From Leucogyrophana mollusca (Eukaryota > Basidiomycota > Agaricomycetes > Boletales): a stretch of 60,024 nt of DNA. The notes below the pieces were generated by a model. It was not told the DNA's origin and made no database searches. It was given only the letters and a program-made list of their open reading frames with translations. Positions 35,401 to 47,370 of this stretch are shown here, piece after piece; the first letter of the stretch is position 1, and each line of letters begins with the position of its first letter. The stretch covers positions 1 through 60,024 of the forward strand of contig MU266500.1 of NCBI GenBank assembly GCA_021014945.1, read 5' to 3'. The translations under genes were made by a program, and so were the position numbers.

Positions 35401-37801
35401 TCGGTGCGTTTTCAGTCAGATAACCGTCTTTGGAAACTCCTGATATTTTCCGTTCATGCCCGTAGGACAGAGAGCTCCATATCTTTGCGACAGACGCTTC
35501 CAAGTTCATCACTGTTTTCGGGCCCGTTCTTGCGCAAAGTTCACCTCACATCTATTTGTCTGCCGTTCCGCTTTCCCCTAAGCGCTCTACAGTCACCCAG
35601 CACTACCAGAAGCTATACCCTCGGACGCTGTCGACATCCATTGGTGGTGTTGATGGCTGGCCGTCACTTCAGCTCACTATCGAAGGCCACAGAGGAGTAG
35701 TCGCCTCAGTCGCTTTCTCTCCCGGTGGGGAACGAGTTGCTTCTGGCAGCTGGGACGGCACAATCCGAGTGTGGAATGCTGAGACTGGAGAGGTTGTTTG
35801 TGGTCCACTAAGCGGTCATGAAAATTGGGTCACCTCCGTCGCCTTCTCGCACGACGGCCGGCGAATTGTCTCTGGCTCCAAAGACAGGACTATTCGGGTT
35901 TGGGATTTGCGGACGGGTCAGATGACATCCGCTTCGTTTCACGGACACAACCGCTGCATCACTTCCGTCGCATTCTCGCCGGACGGTTCACGAGTAGTTT
36001 CAGGCTCCAAGGATAAGACGATTATAGTGTGGAATTCTTCGACAGGAGATATCATATCGGGGCCTTTCATTGGCCATAAGAAAGCCGTCACCTCTGTCAC
36101 AATTTCTCCAGATGGTCGGCGAATTGCCTCCGGCTCTTTCGACAGGACTGTTCGGGTTTGGCATATGGAAACAGGGCAGGTCATCTCCACACCTTTCAAG
36201 GGCCACAAGGACACTGTCACTTCCGTCGCTTTCTCGCCGGATGGGAAAATGGTTGTTTCTGGTTCGGTTGACGAAACCGTCAGGTTATGGGATGCTGAGA
36301 CTGGTCAAATGGTCTCAGACCCATTCCTAGGACATACCCATGAGGTCACCTCCGTGGCCTTCTCTCCTGATGGCAGGCGTATTGTCTCCGGCTCATGTGA
36401 TAATACCAGCCGAGTATGGAATGCCGAGACGGGAGAACCTGCAGCGAGCCCCTTTGAAGGCCACAGCCATTGGGTCACATCTGTCGATTTCTCTAGGGAC
36501 GGTAAAAGAGTCGTCTCCGGCTCCCATGATATGACTATACGATTATGGGATGCCGAATCTGGAGAAGTTGTATCTGGATCACACAATGGTCATCAACACG
36601 CGGTCACCTGCATCGCTGTCTCGCGCGACGGCAAACGTATCATCTCTGGCTCCGACGACAAGACTTTACGAGTATGGGATGCTCATACCGGAGAGCTTAT
36701 TTGCGGGCCAATCGAAGCACACACGGATGCGATCACATCCGTCGCTATTTCGCCAGATGGTCGCAGAGTTGCTTCCGGCTCCTGGGACACCACTATCAGA
36801 GTGTGGAGTTCTGAGACGGGAGAGGATCTTTGCGGTCAACTATACGGTCATATAGAGGCCGTTGCTTCCGTTGCATTTTCGCCGGACGGCAGACACATTG
36901 CCTCGGGCTCATACGACAAGACAGTCCGAATATGGGACTCATGGACGGGAAAGGTCGTTTCCAGGCCTTTCATAGGCCATAGCAATTGGGTCACCTCAGT
37001 CGCCTATTCTCCAGACGGAAGAATCATCGTTTCCGGTTCATGGGACGAGACAGTCCGGCTGTGGGATGTTAGAAGCGGACAGACAATCTCTGAGCCATTT
37101 GAGAGCCACGAAGATCCCGTCACCTCTGTTGCCTTCTCGCCGGATGGTAAACTGGTGATATCCGGTTCGCAGGATGAGAAGATCTGGGTATGGGATGCTA
37201 TGACTGGAGTCATTATCTCGGGAATGTTCGAACGTCACACGGATACCATCGCCTCAATCGCTGTCTCACCTGATGGCACGCTCGTAGCTTCAGGTTCTTG
37301 GGACCACACCATTTGGGTGTGGGACATGGAGTCTGGCGAAGCTGTTTTCGGACCATGGAAAGGTCACAGCAGCAGGGTCCTCTCAGTCGCCTTCTCGCCG
37401 GATGGCAAAGAGATAGTGTCCGGCTCTGATGACAGCAGTATCCGGGTGTGGGACATAGGAGCCAGCTTGGATGAGGCGGAGATGTTGGCGTCAGGTCCAA
37501 AAGAAGAATCAGGAATAAGTCGTGAGTCAAGATTGTTTCTGGTCGTCCATACTGGCAGCTGATGTCATTGGAAGCACCGTCATTGAGCGAGCACTCAACC
37601 AGGACCATTGACGACTCGCAATGGACTCTCGACCGCGGATGGGTCCGCAACTCAAAGTCTGAGCTGCTTTTCTGGGTTCCACCATGGGCTAGGGCCGGCC
37701 TCTGGTTTCCGAGAAACTCGCTTGTGCTTTCGAAACACCTGACGAAGCTGGATCTTGCTCGGTTTGTCCATGGCACATCCTGGACGAAGTGCCGTGGGTA
37801 A
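32435..37801 (+). CDS. NLR: C2-like, NACHT, 14 WD40 repeats
   Basis: Exons 32435-32736, 32786-32910, 32965-33254, 33305-33355, 33415-33610, 33666-33821, 33881-35403, 35466-37521 and 37575-37801 stay in phase throughout and give 1,641 residues. Residues about 50-145 resemble a C2 fold (IKALGLPKS, GKFYLTINIDGRT, DFFIGEVKAQLEDLL). A helical region follows, ending ALDDVKEI. The NACHT NTPase starts near residue 390: Walker A GVAGCGKSAIA (~425), Walker B VLIMIDALDES (~520), sensor LITARQE. A winged-helix/helical section holds HSSFRDFLTD. From residue 954 come 14 WD40 repeats of exactly 43 residues, then the usual fungal tail LLFWVPPWARAGL and HGTSW. Family role: self/non-self or pathogen sensing leading to cell death. 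The repeats form the sensor and NACHT the ATP-driven switch. The start codon is the least certain point. No stop or frameshift is present, so it looks functional. Confidence 0.88.
35682..37487 (+). repeat. 14 tandem WD40 repeats, 129 bp each
   Basis: Repeat starts (codons for x-G/x-H) fall at 35682, 35811, 35940 and so on to 37359, a perfect 129-bp period. The consensus is GH..VTSVAFSPDGRR followed by IVSGSxDxTIRVWDAETG. Fourteen units would make two seven-bladed propellers. Variation concentrates around the blade-top positions just after GH and around SGSxD, and the framework is nearly fixed. Confidence 0.95.
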
Positions 37802-38376
37802 TCGTGTGCTACTTCTGCACCGCAGCCGCGGTTATCCGTTACCAGCTTCGCTATTAATCTCCAATATAAGAGGGAGAATCATCGTTATGGTGACATCCGC
37901 TCGATTCCCGAGCTTGCAACTCGGGGATACTCCCTCACACACCACTTGCGTTCTATACGAGATCGCCTGGAGCACAGGTAGGAGGGCAGCGCTAGTGTGT
38001 TTGGATTTTGCCAAGAACACGCGCGGCGAAATGCGCGCCACTCCCGAGGGCCAGAGGCAGCGATAAGGCGAGTTTGCTAGGGAGAAAGAGTACGCATTCA
38101 AAGATACGCCTACTATATTGCTCCCGCACAGCTTCTGCCAGACGAATCAAATCGGGTTTCATCCTGTTTCATCCCATCAAGTTAACTTGGTTCTTCCTGC
38201 AAAGAAAGCCTCCCGTAACGCTCTAGTACAAAGCTGAGTATTCCTTGGTAGATTCTGACACTCGTACCTTAGTGGTGGCGCATAATGACTGTCATTCAGG
38301 CCAAAAGCCCTGACAGAATGATGTCTGCGATAAGCCCCCCACAACGGGTAAGCTGAAGAGCAGGGTGTGAGCTAAT
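37802..38376. other. Intergenic between NLR and HET genes
   Basis: 575 bp, co-oriented neighbours. It must hold the NLR terminator and the HET promoter. No conserved element was recognised. Confidence 0.5.
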
Positions 38377-40167
38377 ATGGATAGCCATCGATATGACCTA
38401 GAAGACATACGGAGCAACAGTGGCCGTATCGAGGGGACAGCTTCTTGCGAAGTGATATATGTGGACTCAGATGGCAATCGAGCGATCCATGATCCACGGT
38501 TCGCATCTTACGATCCTGAAAGCTGCCATCGCGAAATCGGGTGAGTCCCCATCTCCAGGTCGATGTGCTGCACCAAGTAATCGATGTGTCGGAAGGCGAC
38601 CATACCAATTGCAATCAGGCCTCAGAAAGCTAAAATCATGGACGCGCGATCACTGCTCAACCAGACTTTCAATGACTTCGTCTTTAACGACATACCCCTG
38701 CACTTGATATACCTTCCGGAAATGAAGCTCGTCGATCGCGCCTTCGTCAGGCAGCACTTTAAATCTGCCATTGACAATGTCACAGACAAGGAACTTCGCT
38801 CAGCGCAGGGATACCTCCCGAAGATGAAAGAGAGCCTACATGCGCTCGTGAAGACCAGAGTCAAATATGCCATCCTGTCGCATCGATGGTTCGATGTGGG
38901 CGAGCCGACATATCAGGACCTGTCGAAAAAGGAAAAGCTTGTTGGCGCAGGGGTTGACAAGTTGATGGAGTTTTGCCGGAAGGCGAAGGAGTATGGCTGC
39001 GACTTTGCCTGGTCGGATACGTGCTGCATCGACAAGACAAGCAGCTCCGAGCTGGACGAGTCAATCCGCTCGATGTTCAGGTGGTACAGAGAGTCGTATG
39101 TTTGCATTGCATACTTGGGGGAGACAACAAGTTTGGAAGACCTGGAGAGGGACGCGTGGTTCACGCGCGGGTGGACGCTGCAGGAGCTGCTGGCACCCAC
39201 ACAGATCAAATTCTACAAGAAAGATTGGACACCTCTCACCTCCGCCTTGAACGACAAAGAAGACAACTCCAAGAGCATCATGCACACCATATCACGCATT
39301 ACAAACATCTCGATCATGGATCTCTGTTGGTTCACGCCGGGAATGTGGGGTTTCAGCCTGAGAGAGAGGCTGTCGTGGGCTTCCCACAGGAAAACCACGA
39401 GGGTAGAAGACATGGCGTACTGCCTCATCGGAATCTTCGACGTGAGCCTCACAGTCGCGTACGGGGAGGGTCGAAGAGCGTTCTTGAGGTTGCAGCAGGC
39501 GATCATAGAGAACAACGATAGTTGGGAGGTGTTCGCATGGGAGGGAGAGCCTTCGCCGTACAACACCGCAATCGCAGGTGGGCCAGAGTGTTATCCCAAA
39601 TTCTCCATCGATGGAAAAGGGGTTATCGCCCTAGCTTGGTTTGGGGACCTCGACACGATCAAAAGGCAGTATTCGGCCGGGGACAAGTTGTTCGCGATGA
39701 CCAACCATGGTCTGCGAATCAAGGTCGTATGGCGGAAGGTGTGGCGGGTTGAGCGGGATCCTCAGATGAATACCCAATACACGCTCTCGGCGTCGTCACT
39801 GGAGGACATTACGCTAGACACGTTGTCGGAATCGGAGCTCCCTCTCATGTCCGACTATCGATGGGCCCCTCCGTGCGCCGGCCTTGCCATTGGCATACTG
39901 GATTACGACGCAGGAGGTAGAATTGATAGCAGTAGGTCTTATACTGCAATCCTCCTGCATCACCCCAACGACGAGTTGGACATGTACGAGAGGACGCCGA
40001 CGAAGAAGGTCGTCAAGGTGAAAGTCAACGACGCTGCACAGCGGATCACTACAGAGCAACTGCGTGAGATGCGTCCCAGTGAACGATTGTCAGAAGAAGA
40101 AGCAGTTACATACTTACAGGGAATAGAGGAGTTGGAGCGGGCGCCTTTGGAGATCTATATCCATTAG
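38377..40167 (+). CDS. HET-domain protein (heterokaryon incompatibility type)
   Basis: Exons 38377-38540 and 38619-40167 join in phase to 570 residues; the short first exon encodes MDSHRYDLEDIRSNSG. If that exon is wrong, the start would be ATG 38638. The HET core spans residues ~130-350: AILSHRWFDVGEPTYQDLSK, CDFAWSDTCCIDKTSSSEL, MFRWYRESYVCIAYLGET, WFTRGWTLQELLAP, WASHRKTTRVEDMAYCLIGI and AYGEGRRAFLRLQQAI. This is the form seen in HET-E/HET-D-like proteins and in many agaricomycete paralogues. The C-terminal 200 residues (KVVWRKVWRVE, YTAILLHHPNDELDMY) have no NACHT or WD40. In ascomycetes HET domains trigger cell death when activated. Lying 575 bp after an NLR that lacks a HET domain suggests a paired effector; that is inference. 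Confidence 0.9.
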
Positions 40168-40397
40168 CCGGCAAAAGCGAGGGATATAGGACGGCGTATC
40201 TAATAAAGAATACGAGAGGTACTTACGTGCAGTCAAGCGTATTTGAGTTCATGGTCGATCTCCGTTTCGGTGTCTCGGAGCACACTGAACTTTGGCTGAA
40301 GGACAACTTTCGATAAATACTTGTGCCATCGAAGTGAACATGGGCAAAGTGGTTCATGGTGAACATCAAGAAAAGGCACGCGGAACTCGAGTATCAA

Positions 40398-41954
40398 TCA
40401 CGATCCAGCTCCAGCGGATCTCCACCACCTCACACGACCATCTTCACCACCACTGACAAAAGCACCTGCGGAGCCTGTAGCGGAAGGTTTCGGTCGCCAG
40501 GCTACGGCCCATACCTCGCCAGAATCCTGAATGGTAGACACGGCGGTACGTGCAGCCAGGTCCCAGACCTTGATCGTTTTATCAGCAGAGCTAATTAAGG
40601 CGGAAAGCTGAAGTGAGCAGGGAGACGAGGGCAACGAGAGGCGATGATCGCACCCAGAAACTGCCAGACGGCCATCAGGTGATATATCGGTGCTGAGCAC
40701 CCAAGAGGAATGCCCTGTGAGGGTGGCTACAGCACCCGAACCTGGCTTTCCGGATGGCCCGGAGCGAACGTCGTGTAGAATGAGACGTTTGTCCTCAGAC
40801 GCAGTCAAAAGAAGCTGTGGGATCGATTCCGTTAAGGTCTCGTCCGTCGCAAAATCGCATATCCTGGCCAAAAGCTCACCTGCCCATCAGCTGACCACGA
40901 CAGTGAACGAACAGCCATAGCGTGTGTTGAATACGTGGATGTTAGTGTGCCGGATTCCAATTCAAATATGAACACCTGGCCGGTTTCGGTTGCCAGTGCT
41001 ATGCGGGATCCATCTGGGCTCTGCGAAGGATAATCAAAAACTGGACTGGTGCCTCCAAGGGCGAGATAACTCCTGATTTTCACGCGAAAGAGACATACAT
41101 ATTTACAGTCCATACCGTGTTTATTCCTGCCGCTGGATAGAACCAATTGACGTGAACCAAACGAATCGGGGTTGGCGGAGTATATGTTCACGTTCCCTGA
41201 ACCACTCGTTCCTGCGTATGTACCACCTTTGGGATTGAGAGACACGGACCACGCTTACGGGGCGAGTCGCCACAGATCAGTTCGGGTAAAAAATCTATAC
41301 GTAGTCATGAACTGGCGCTTACAAGGCTCGGCGCCTTCTACCGCTCGGTCATAACTCGCGTGCTGTCCGAGGATGTTGTCATCCTGGAGATCCCAGAGAC
41401 ACGTAGTACCGTCGAGACTATTGTATAGCGCGTGACGACCATCGGGGGACACAGACAAGGAAACGATTGCAAGAGTGTGCGGTGGACGCGACTTCGAAAT
41501 CTGGCCGGACGTCGAATCCCACTGTTTTACAGTCCCATCCGCAGAGACAGAGACCGCGGTATCGTTTGCAGTCCATGCGATATCCCAGATGGCATCCGCG
41601 TGCGCTGCCAGAAATCACCATAAGGTTATGGAGTCCGAAAGAATATCGACGTGATTCAACGCGTACGTTCTGTGCACTCAAGCGCGTTCAAAAATGCAAG
41701 ACTCTAGCAAAATTTGGTGATTCTGTCTTGCGATAGGAAACAGTACAGACCAACCATGCTGACGGCAGATTTAACAGTGCCTCGAGGGTGAATCCGTTCC
41801 TTTCAAATGGTACATCGAGGAGAACAGGTTAAGGATCACTCGTGGTGTGGGGGGCCACCGGCGATATCCGAGCTGACTTTGAACTTCACTAGATAATCTA
41901 GCAGATGATCAAACCTTGATTTTTCCTCACATCAACGAGAGCGGACGAAGACAT
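40398..41954 (-). CDS. SKI8: WD40 protein SKI8/WDR61 (Ski complex)
   Basis: SKI8 is the beta-propeller subunit of the Ski complex that feeds mRNA to the cytoplasmic exosome. It also acts in meiotic recombination in fungi (Rec14). The core reads AHADAIWDIAWTANDTAVSV, SADGTVKQWDSTSGQ, LSVSPDGRHALYNSLDGTT, SLNPKGGTYAGTSGSGNV, SRIALATETGQVFIFELESG, LLTASEDKRLILHDVR, SADKTIKVWDL and GEVWAVAWRP. That is seven blades, with no coat-protein extras. A first exon MSSSALVDVRKNQ (from 41954) fits known N-termini but is separated from AHADAIW by about 300 bp. The exact splicing of that gap is unresolved. Several introns follow. It ends 230 bp from the convergent HET gene. Confidence 0.82.
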
Positions 41955-42052
41955 CGCACCCACCTGTTTAATAATTCAATTCACAAAAGTATGTGATCGA
42001 CTGGGGAAAGCGAACTTGTGGACTCATTGGTAAACGTTTCGCCATCTTCAGG
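41955..42052. promoter_or_regulatory. 98-bp divergent promoter, SKI8 / RPS12
   Basis: Only 98 bp separate the inferred SKI8 start codon (minus) from the RPS12 start codon (plus), so both 5' UTRs and core promoters must overlap or be very short. The exact spacing depends on the SKI8 first exon. Confidence 0.55.
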
Positions 42053-42549
42053 ATGTCTGACGCTGGAGATGAAATCAAAGTTGACGCCCCCGAGGCAGAG
42101 GTTGAGGTCTCGACTGAAGCACCCAAGGGCAAATTGTCTGTCGAGGACGCTCTTCAGGTAAGTTTACCTACTGTCATCACAGTATATCAACAACTGAACG
42201 CCTATTTCAGCAAGTTCTGAAGAACGCACTCGTTCATGACGGTCTCGCTCGCGGTCTCCGTGAATGTGCCAAAGCCCTGGACAAGCGCCAGGCTCACTTG
42301 TGCGTTCTCGTAGAGACCTGCACGGAGGCTGAGTACATCAAGCTCATTGAGGCCCTCTGTGCGGAGCACAAAATCAACCTGATCAAGGTTGGAGACGGCA
42401 AAGTCCTTGGTACCTGGGCTGGACTCTGCAAGATCGACAAGGAGGGTAACCCCCGCAAGGTGGTCGGCTGCTCCTGCGTTGTGGTCAAAGACTACGGTGT
42501 CGAGAGTGAGGGCCTCCACGTCCTTCTCGACTACTTCAAGAACCGTTAA
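42053..42549 (+). CDS. RPS12: 40S ribosomal protein eS12
   Basis: Exons 42053-42157 and 42211-42549 give 147 residues. The acidic N-terminus ([20 protein letters not shown]) leads into [20 protein letters not shown]. The conserved core reads [40 protein letters not shown] and [13 protein letters not shown], ending LLDYFKNR. It matches the family over its whole length, with a 53-nt intron in the codon-phase position usual for fungi. It is head-to-head with SKI8. Confidence 0.97.
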
Positions 42550-43119
42550 GTGAGTAACATTCCATTAGATTTCATACGATGACAATACAGACTCCCTCGA
42601 CCGAGAATTCATTCTTTGTGGAAAACCGTCTATCCGGAATCATTTTATTTTGTCTGACACCTCACTCCTGCGTCACGGCTCTTCAGATCGATTGCTGACC
42701 AGTGTCCTTTCCTTTCAGGTTCTTGTTAGTTAGCATTGTCGTAGCCAAAATAATACATTCATTACTTTGCGTCTACTGCACGAGACAGGTCCGGCATCCC
42801 GGGCACCCAAAGTTGACCGGTCCCCACACTGAGTGACACTTGATTCGTTGTTCTTACACGTAAATAAGACATCCCCAGCGGTTCGTGCATGCAGCGAAAG
42901 CGCCTTCGATGAAAAAGGCGAAGGGCTTATAACCGTCATTGTACATACATATCGTCGAAGCCTGACTTGCGAGTTGTTGTGGCCCCGTCGCGCGTGCCAT
43001 CGGAAGCAGTTGCGCACTGTACCAGTACTTCATCCGTTTCCATCCATCCGTTCATTCCTCCGTCCTCATACTTAACTCCACTTCGAACCTCCTGGCCCTC
43101 TCCTTTAGCTGTCAGGGCG
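42550..43119. other. Intergenic, no gene seen
   Basis: RPS12 3' UTR and TMEM135-like promoter. The open frame continues upstream of 43120 to 42967, but that part is serine/proline-rich and reads like 5' UTR. Confidence 0.45.
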
Positions 43120-45446
43120 ATGACGCCCAAGGACCCGCCTAAGCCAGCGCTCGGTCGCGTACCGTCATACACCCACTTCACACCGAGACGTGCCATGGCA
43201 TCCTTCGAGAACCTGGTTGCCCTGGCCAACCACCAAGAAAGATTGAAAGAGGCGCGTAAGATCATATGGAGAGATCGTGGGGAACCGGCTGTTGAACTCA
43301 ATGGTCTTTGGGAATGTGTAGAGCATGCTGGACGTGGTGGAATGAGTGCGTACAGAATTGCGGAACACCAGTGTAGGCTAACCCAGTTTATGATGTTTGC
43401 AGGGGCTGGAGGGATTGCGTTCGCTATTCGTGCGAGCGTCAACCTCATATTAGCGACAATCCGAATTGGCAAGGTCCCGAAGTGAGTCGGAGAAAGTGCG
43501 AGCTGGCCCTGTGCTTTGAGGATGCTGACCTTCTTTTAAGGGCCATGCGCTTCGCACTCATCCGCCATGCTATCTTCGGCCAAGATTCTTTCAGATTCGC
43601 GGCTATGCTAGGTAGGAACTTGTTCGGACAATATTATATGTGCCCTACTATGTTCACTTGTTGCCACTTGCGACGCAGAAACCTGCTGACCACGCTTACT
43701 GCTGGCAGGATCATTCGTGTCGATATACAAAGCCCTCCTGAACGCCCTTCCTCTATTGTTTCCGGTAACGCGACCGAAGATAGCGTCCTTAGACTCACCA
43801 TTCGAGGACGACGATTATGATGAGGAAGCAAACGCTGAGTTGGGTGGTATGCAGACCCCATCTCAAATACCCTTGGCTGCACGAGACGCTCGTTTATCAC
43901 TAAGTGCTCAAGCACATCAAGTCTGGGTGCGGAAAAAGACGAGAAGATGGCACGCTGTTTTAGCAGGGGCGATTGCCGGTGGTCTGGCTGTCATGTTCGA
44001 GAAGCGCTCTCGACGAGTTGTGATCGGCCAGCAATTATTCGTCCGGTGCGGTCCTTTTTTGCATTAATGTCTTGTATATTGACCGCGTTCTCTTGTATAG
44101 AGGTCTACAGGGCTCGTATAATGCTTTCACCACTAAACGTGGTCTCCACGTTCCACATGGAGATGTGCTTGTTTTCTGTCTTTGGTAGGGATATTCCACT
44201 CCAACAAGGAATGTCATACTGAAATACCGCTGGCAGCTGTGCCCAGATCGTATATGCATTCTTTTCTCGACCAGACACTCTGCCTCGATCCTATACCACC
44301 TGGTTTGTGATCGTTAATGTACCCTGATCACTCAGCTGAATGAGGTGTAGGCTGGCTACAGCGTCTGGAGCACCTCCACCAGCTATCAATATGGTCAGAG
44401 ATCTTAACCGCACCGCCACATTCAAAGTACGAGACCTAGAAAAAATATTTGATCGAGAGGTAGATACTTCGTCCCTACATCTCGACTGATCACCCAACTA
44501 TACGCACAGGACCTAATACCAAACAACTACATGGCTCTGGTCGAGAGGAAGGCGCTTGCCACTGCCATCCCCCCAGATTTTGGGCCGAGATACCCCCCTT
44601 GTGGCGCGGTCCACCCATGGGTGGAGTCATGTACTGAGGTGCCCCTCCCACGATTCTTCACCGTCTTCAAATGGGCCTTCCCGATATACGGAGCACTGCA
44701 CTTTGTCCCCATGATCCTGTTCAAGAGGGGCCAGTTCTTTAATAAACCACTGAACATGCTGACGAGGGCCGGCTGGGGGACGCTGCGAAGCTCAGCATTC
44801 TTGGCCACGTTCGTTGCGACTTATCAATGTGAGCGGGGTTCTCGATGGTTGTGTTTTGTTGGTGGTTGCATTTTCTGACTAACACTTCTGTCACATAGCA
44901 TGGTTCTGTTTCAAACATTGGCTACATGCTGCCCTCTCCGCACAAAACACTGTGAAGCTACCGCAGAAGTTCATCGACTTCTTCGCATCGAAATACTCAT
45001 ACGCCCTTGGGGGATTCTTCGGTGCGTTATCGTTGCTTGTAGAAGAGAAGCGCCGGCGCGGGGAGCTGGCGATGTACGTCTTGCCGAAAGGACTCGAGAG
45101 CGCTTGGCTCACCGCGAGGGGGAAAGGTTGGGTATTTAGGACGGGCGAATTTGGGGAGATGATTGTGAGTTGCATACTAACTGTACCCTACTGGGTGTTG
45201 ATCATCGCATCTATCACAGCTCACTGCGTTTGGAATGGGTATGGTTATGGTGAGTTTCCATCCATAGAAGATGAAGAGTTCTCAACGACCCCGTGGCCGC
45301 TTTCACAGAGCATTTATCAGGTACGTTGGGCCAACTACTTGATCTGATTACTGCATTTTGATGCACTTCCGGACACATAGAATGACCCCCAGCATTTGTC
45401 TGGTCTTGTAAGACGAATACTGTATCAATTCATTGGTCCAAATTGA
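43120..45446 (+). CDS. TMEM135-like membrane protein
   Basis: Ten or so exons join cleanly. They run from MTPKDPPKPALGRVPSYTH to LVRRILYQFIGPN, about 550-600 residues. The N-terminal part has the conserved LWECVEHAGRGGMSAYRIA block and membrane-prone helices (QFMMFAGAGGIAFAIR, LAGAIAGGLAVMF). Next comes LVFCLCCAQIVYAFFSRPDT. The C-terminal part carries the cysteine-containing YPPCGAVHPWVESCTEVPLP and FKWAFPIYGALHFVPMILF, then ALGGFFGALSLLVEEKRRR. Animal TMEM135 is linked to peroxisomes, mitochondrial dynamics and lipid storage. The fungal role is little known. The ATG at 43120 was chosen because conserved sequence begins soon after. The tail exons (ILTAFGMGMVM, SIYQ, NDPQHLSGLV) are very short. 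Confidence 0.75.
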
Positions 45447-47370
45447 GGACCGGGAGTATTTATATCTTCGAGGAAGGATTGTACGTTGTCCTCGTAATTG
45501 TACCAATCCAACCACTCGAGCGATGCTTACCTGTGATTGAAATCGAACATAAGCTCTTAAAAGCACTTCTCTTGTCAGAGGCACCTGAGCCGAGTGCCGT
45601 TGTTTATCAGTTGAAGTCCAAGGGCTCTGCGAGACAAGATGCAGAAAGCGACTCGACATCAGCAGCTGGCTCAAGCTGTGCCGTACTTGCGGAGAGGGGG
45701 GTCTCAGCGAGACACTTAGACTTTAGGGACATTGGGTGGCAGAAGCCCCTGGCTAAGTCAACAGCCTTTGTGGTGAAGCTCCCAGTTTGAGAACGAGGCA
45801 CTGAAGTGTTGAGGCGGGCCAGGGATTGGCCTCCTCGCCAATGGTATTTAGCTGAAAGAGCCCTGATCGATCGATGCGGACGTTACCTATCGTTGGTGGT
45901 GTACTAGCCGGAATTAGGAGAACGACTCGAAAATAGGAAACTGGCGAACAATTGCCTTCATTCTATAATGGTCTGCCTACGGGAGACTAGGAATATAATG
46001 CCCTGATGGCCCTTGATAAATTCCTATAAACGCGTGCTCAAGTATGCGACAAGCGCTTTTGAAGATCGGTCTTTCCGTTCCTGTGCGTGCCCAGGAATAT
46101 CCCCGGATGCCTTGAGGTTCAACAACGTTCGTCAATTAAGGACGAGGACAAGGATCCCAGACGCACGATGAGAAAACTCACCAGTGTCAACGGGTTCTTC
46201 TGATGCACAGCAAGGCGCGAAAGATTTTAAGCCAGATATTCGTCTTTGTAGATGACGTCGTGTCACTCGACAGGCTGCTATCGTCTGAACCCGACTCATA
46301 CAGAGCCGTTCGAGCCCTCCTATCCACAATCTTCAAGAACCCCCTTCAAAAAGACGAAAATCGGTGGAGGCAAATATCTCACCCTCATCTGCGGCTCACG
46401 CTGACCTCCCATATTTTACGTCGTAACTTGTCCGGATCGGAGCAGGTAAAGGGGTGCGTTTAAAGTGACTGCAGAGGAAGTAAGTAACCTCGATGAATGT
46501 GCAATCGCGATGGATGAACGTGTTCTAACTTGTTCTTCGGTTCATGGGGAGGCTATATCGGAATTTAGATTGAGAATGTTACCAGGTGGACCCACGACGA
46601 TGTTCTCGACAAGGCGAAATCGGTCCGCCACGATGTTACAGGCAAGGTCACGAGGACCGTCATCCGAGGGAAGAATGCCTTTCACTGTTCAGTATCGGAG
46701 CACGTTCGTCGTTTGGTGCATGATATGTAACCCACTCAAAACCCACCGGTCGACTCGGACTCATCTGGCTAGGGCATAGGGCATAGGCTTGTTTGTGATG
46801 CCTTCGGCGCAGGGACGACTTCTTCAAGTCTTAAAGTCACATCCGAGTGCTGAAGCTGAAGCCAATTGAAGGTGAGATCGAAAGTGGACTTGACCGCCAG
46901 ACGTTGGCCCGAAGCGAACAGAAATTAGTCACGTGATATCTAAAAAGAGTTCTCTAAGAAGGTGGAGGGTTGGGGTATAATAAGTACTGTAACATGAGGA
47001 AAACTAGTGATTGGTCGATACATATGATACGACTACTGGTAAGTAAGCCTCTTTTGTTATGCGGCGCCGGCTTGCTCAGAATTCCAGCTTCAGTCTCAGG
47101 CGCCTATTGGCATAAATCGGCACTGAGGGCGAAACCCACCTTCACCGCATGCCCGAATGATTTATAATCTTCGCCACGAGCTTGACCATCAGGCGTATCG
47201 ACAACACCAAATCGTGTAGAGCCGCAAAAACGCTATAAGGAAGAGATATTGTTGGTGTATAGCGGTATGTAGCCCCACAAGAGGTCCGTAGGGCGCTCTC
47301 GTGCTGATCTGTATGCCCTGAATTTCAAGACATAATCACAAAATATCACGATGCGTACAGTTCTGCGCTA
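45447..47370. other. Gene-poor stretch, no supported gene
   Basis: Open frames exist at 45443-45790 (LLKALLLSEAPEPSAVVYQL...) and 46203-46463 on the plus strand. Neither has a conserved motif, a credible start or a splice context. It may be relic sequence, in line with the decayed genes that follow. Confidence 0.4.

Noticed and set aside
35682..37487. Regular repeats resembling a CRISPR-like array
   Set aside because: The 129-bp period encodes WD40 blades in frame, with no short identical repeats and unique spacers; eukaryotic sequence.
38973..39521. 182-residue frame inside the HET gene
   Set aside because: Alternative frame of the HET exon. The HET frame carries all conserved motifs.
45443..45790. 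Open frame directly after the TMEM135-like gene
   Set aside because: Starts at the TMEM135 stop, has no motif, and the opposite strand is equally open.
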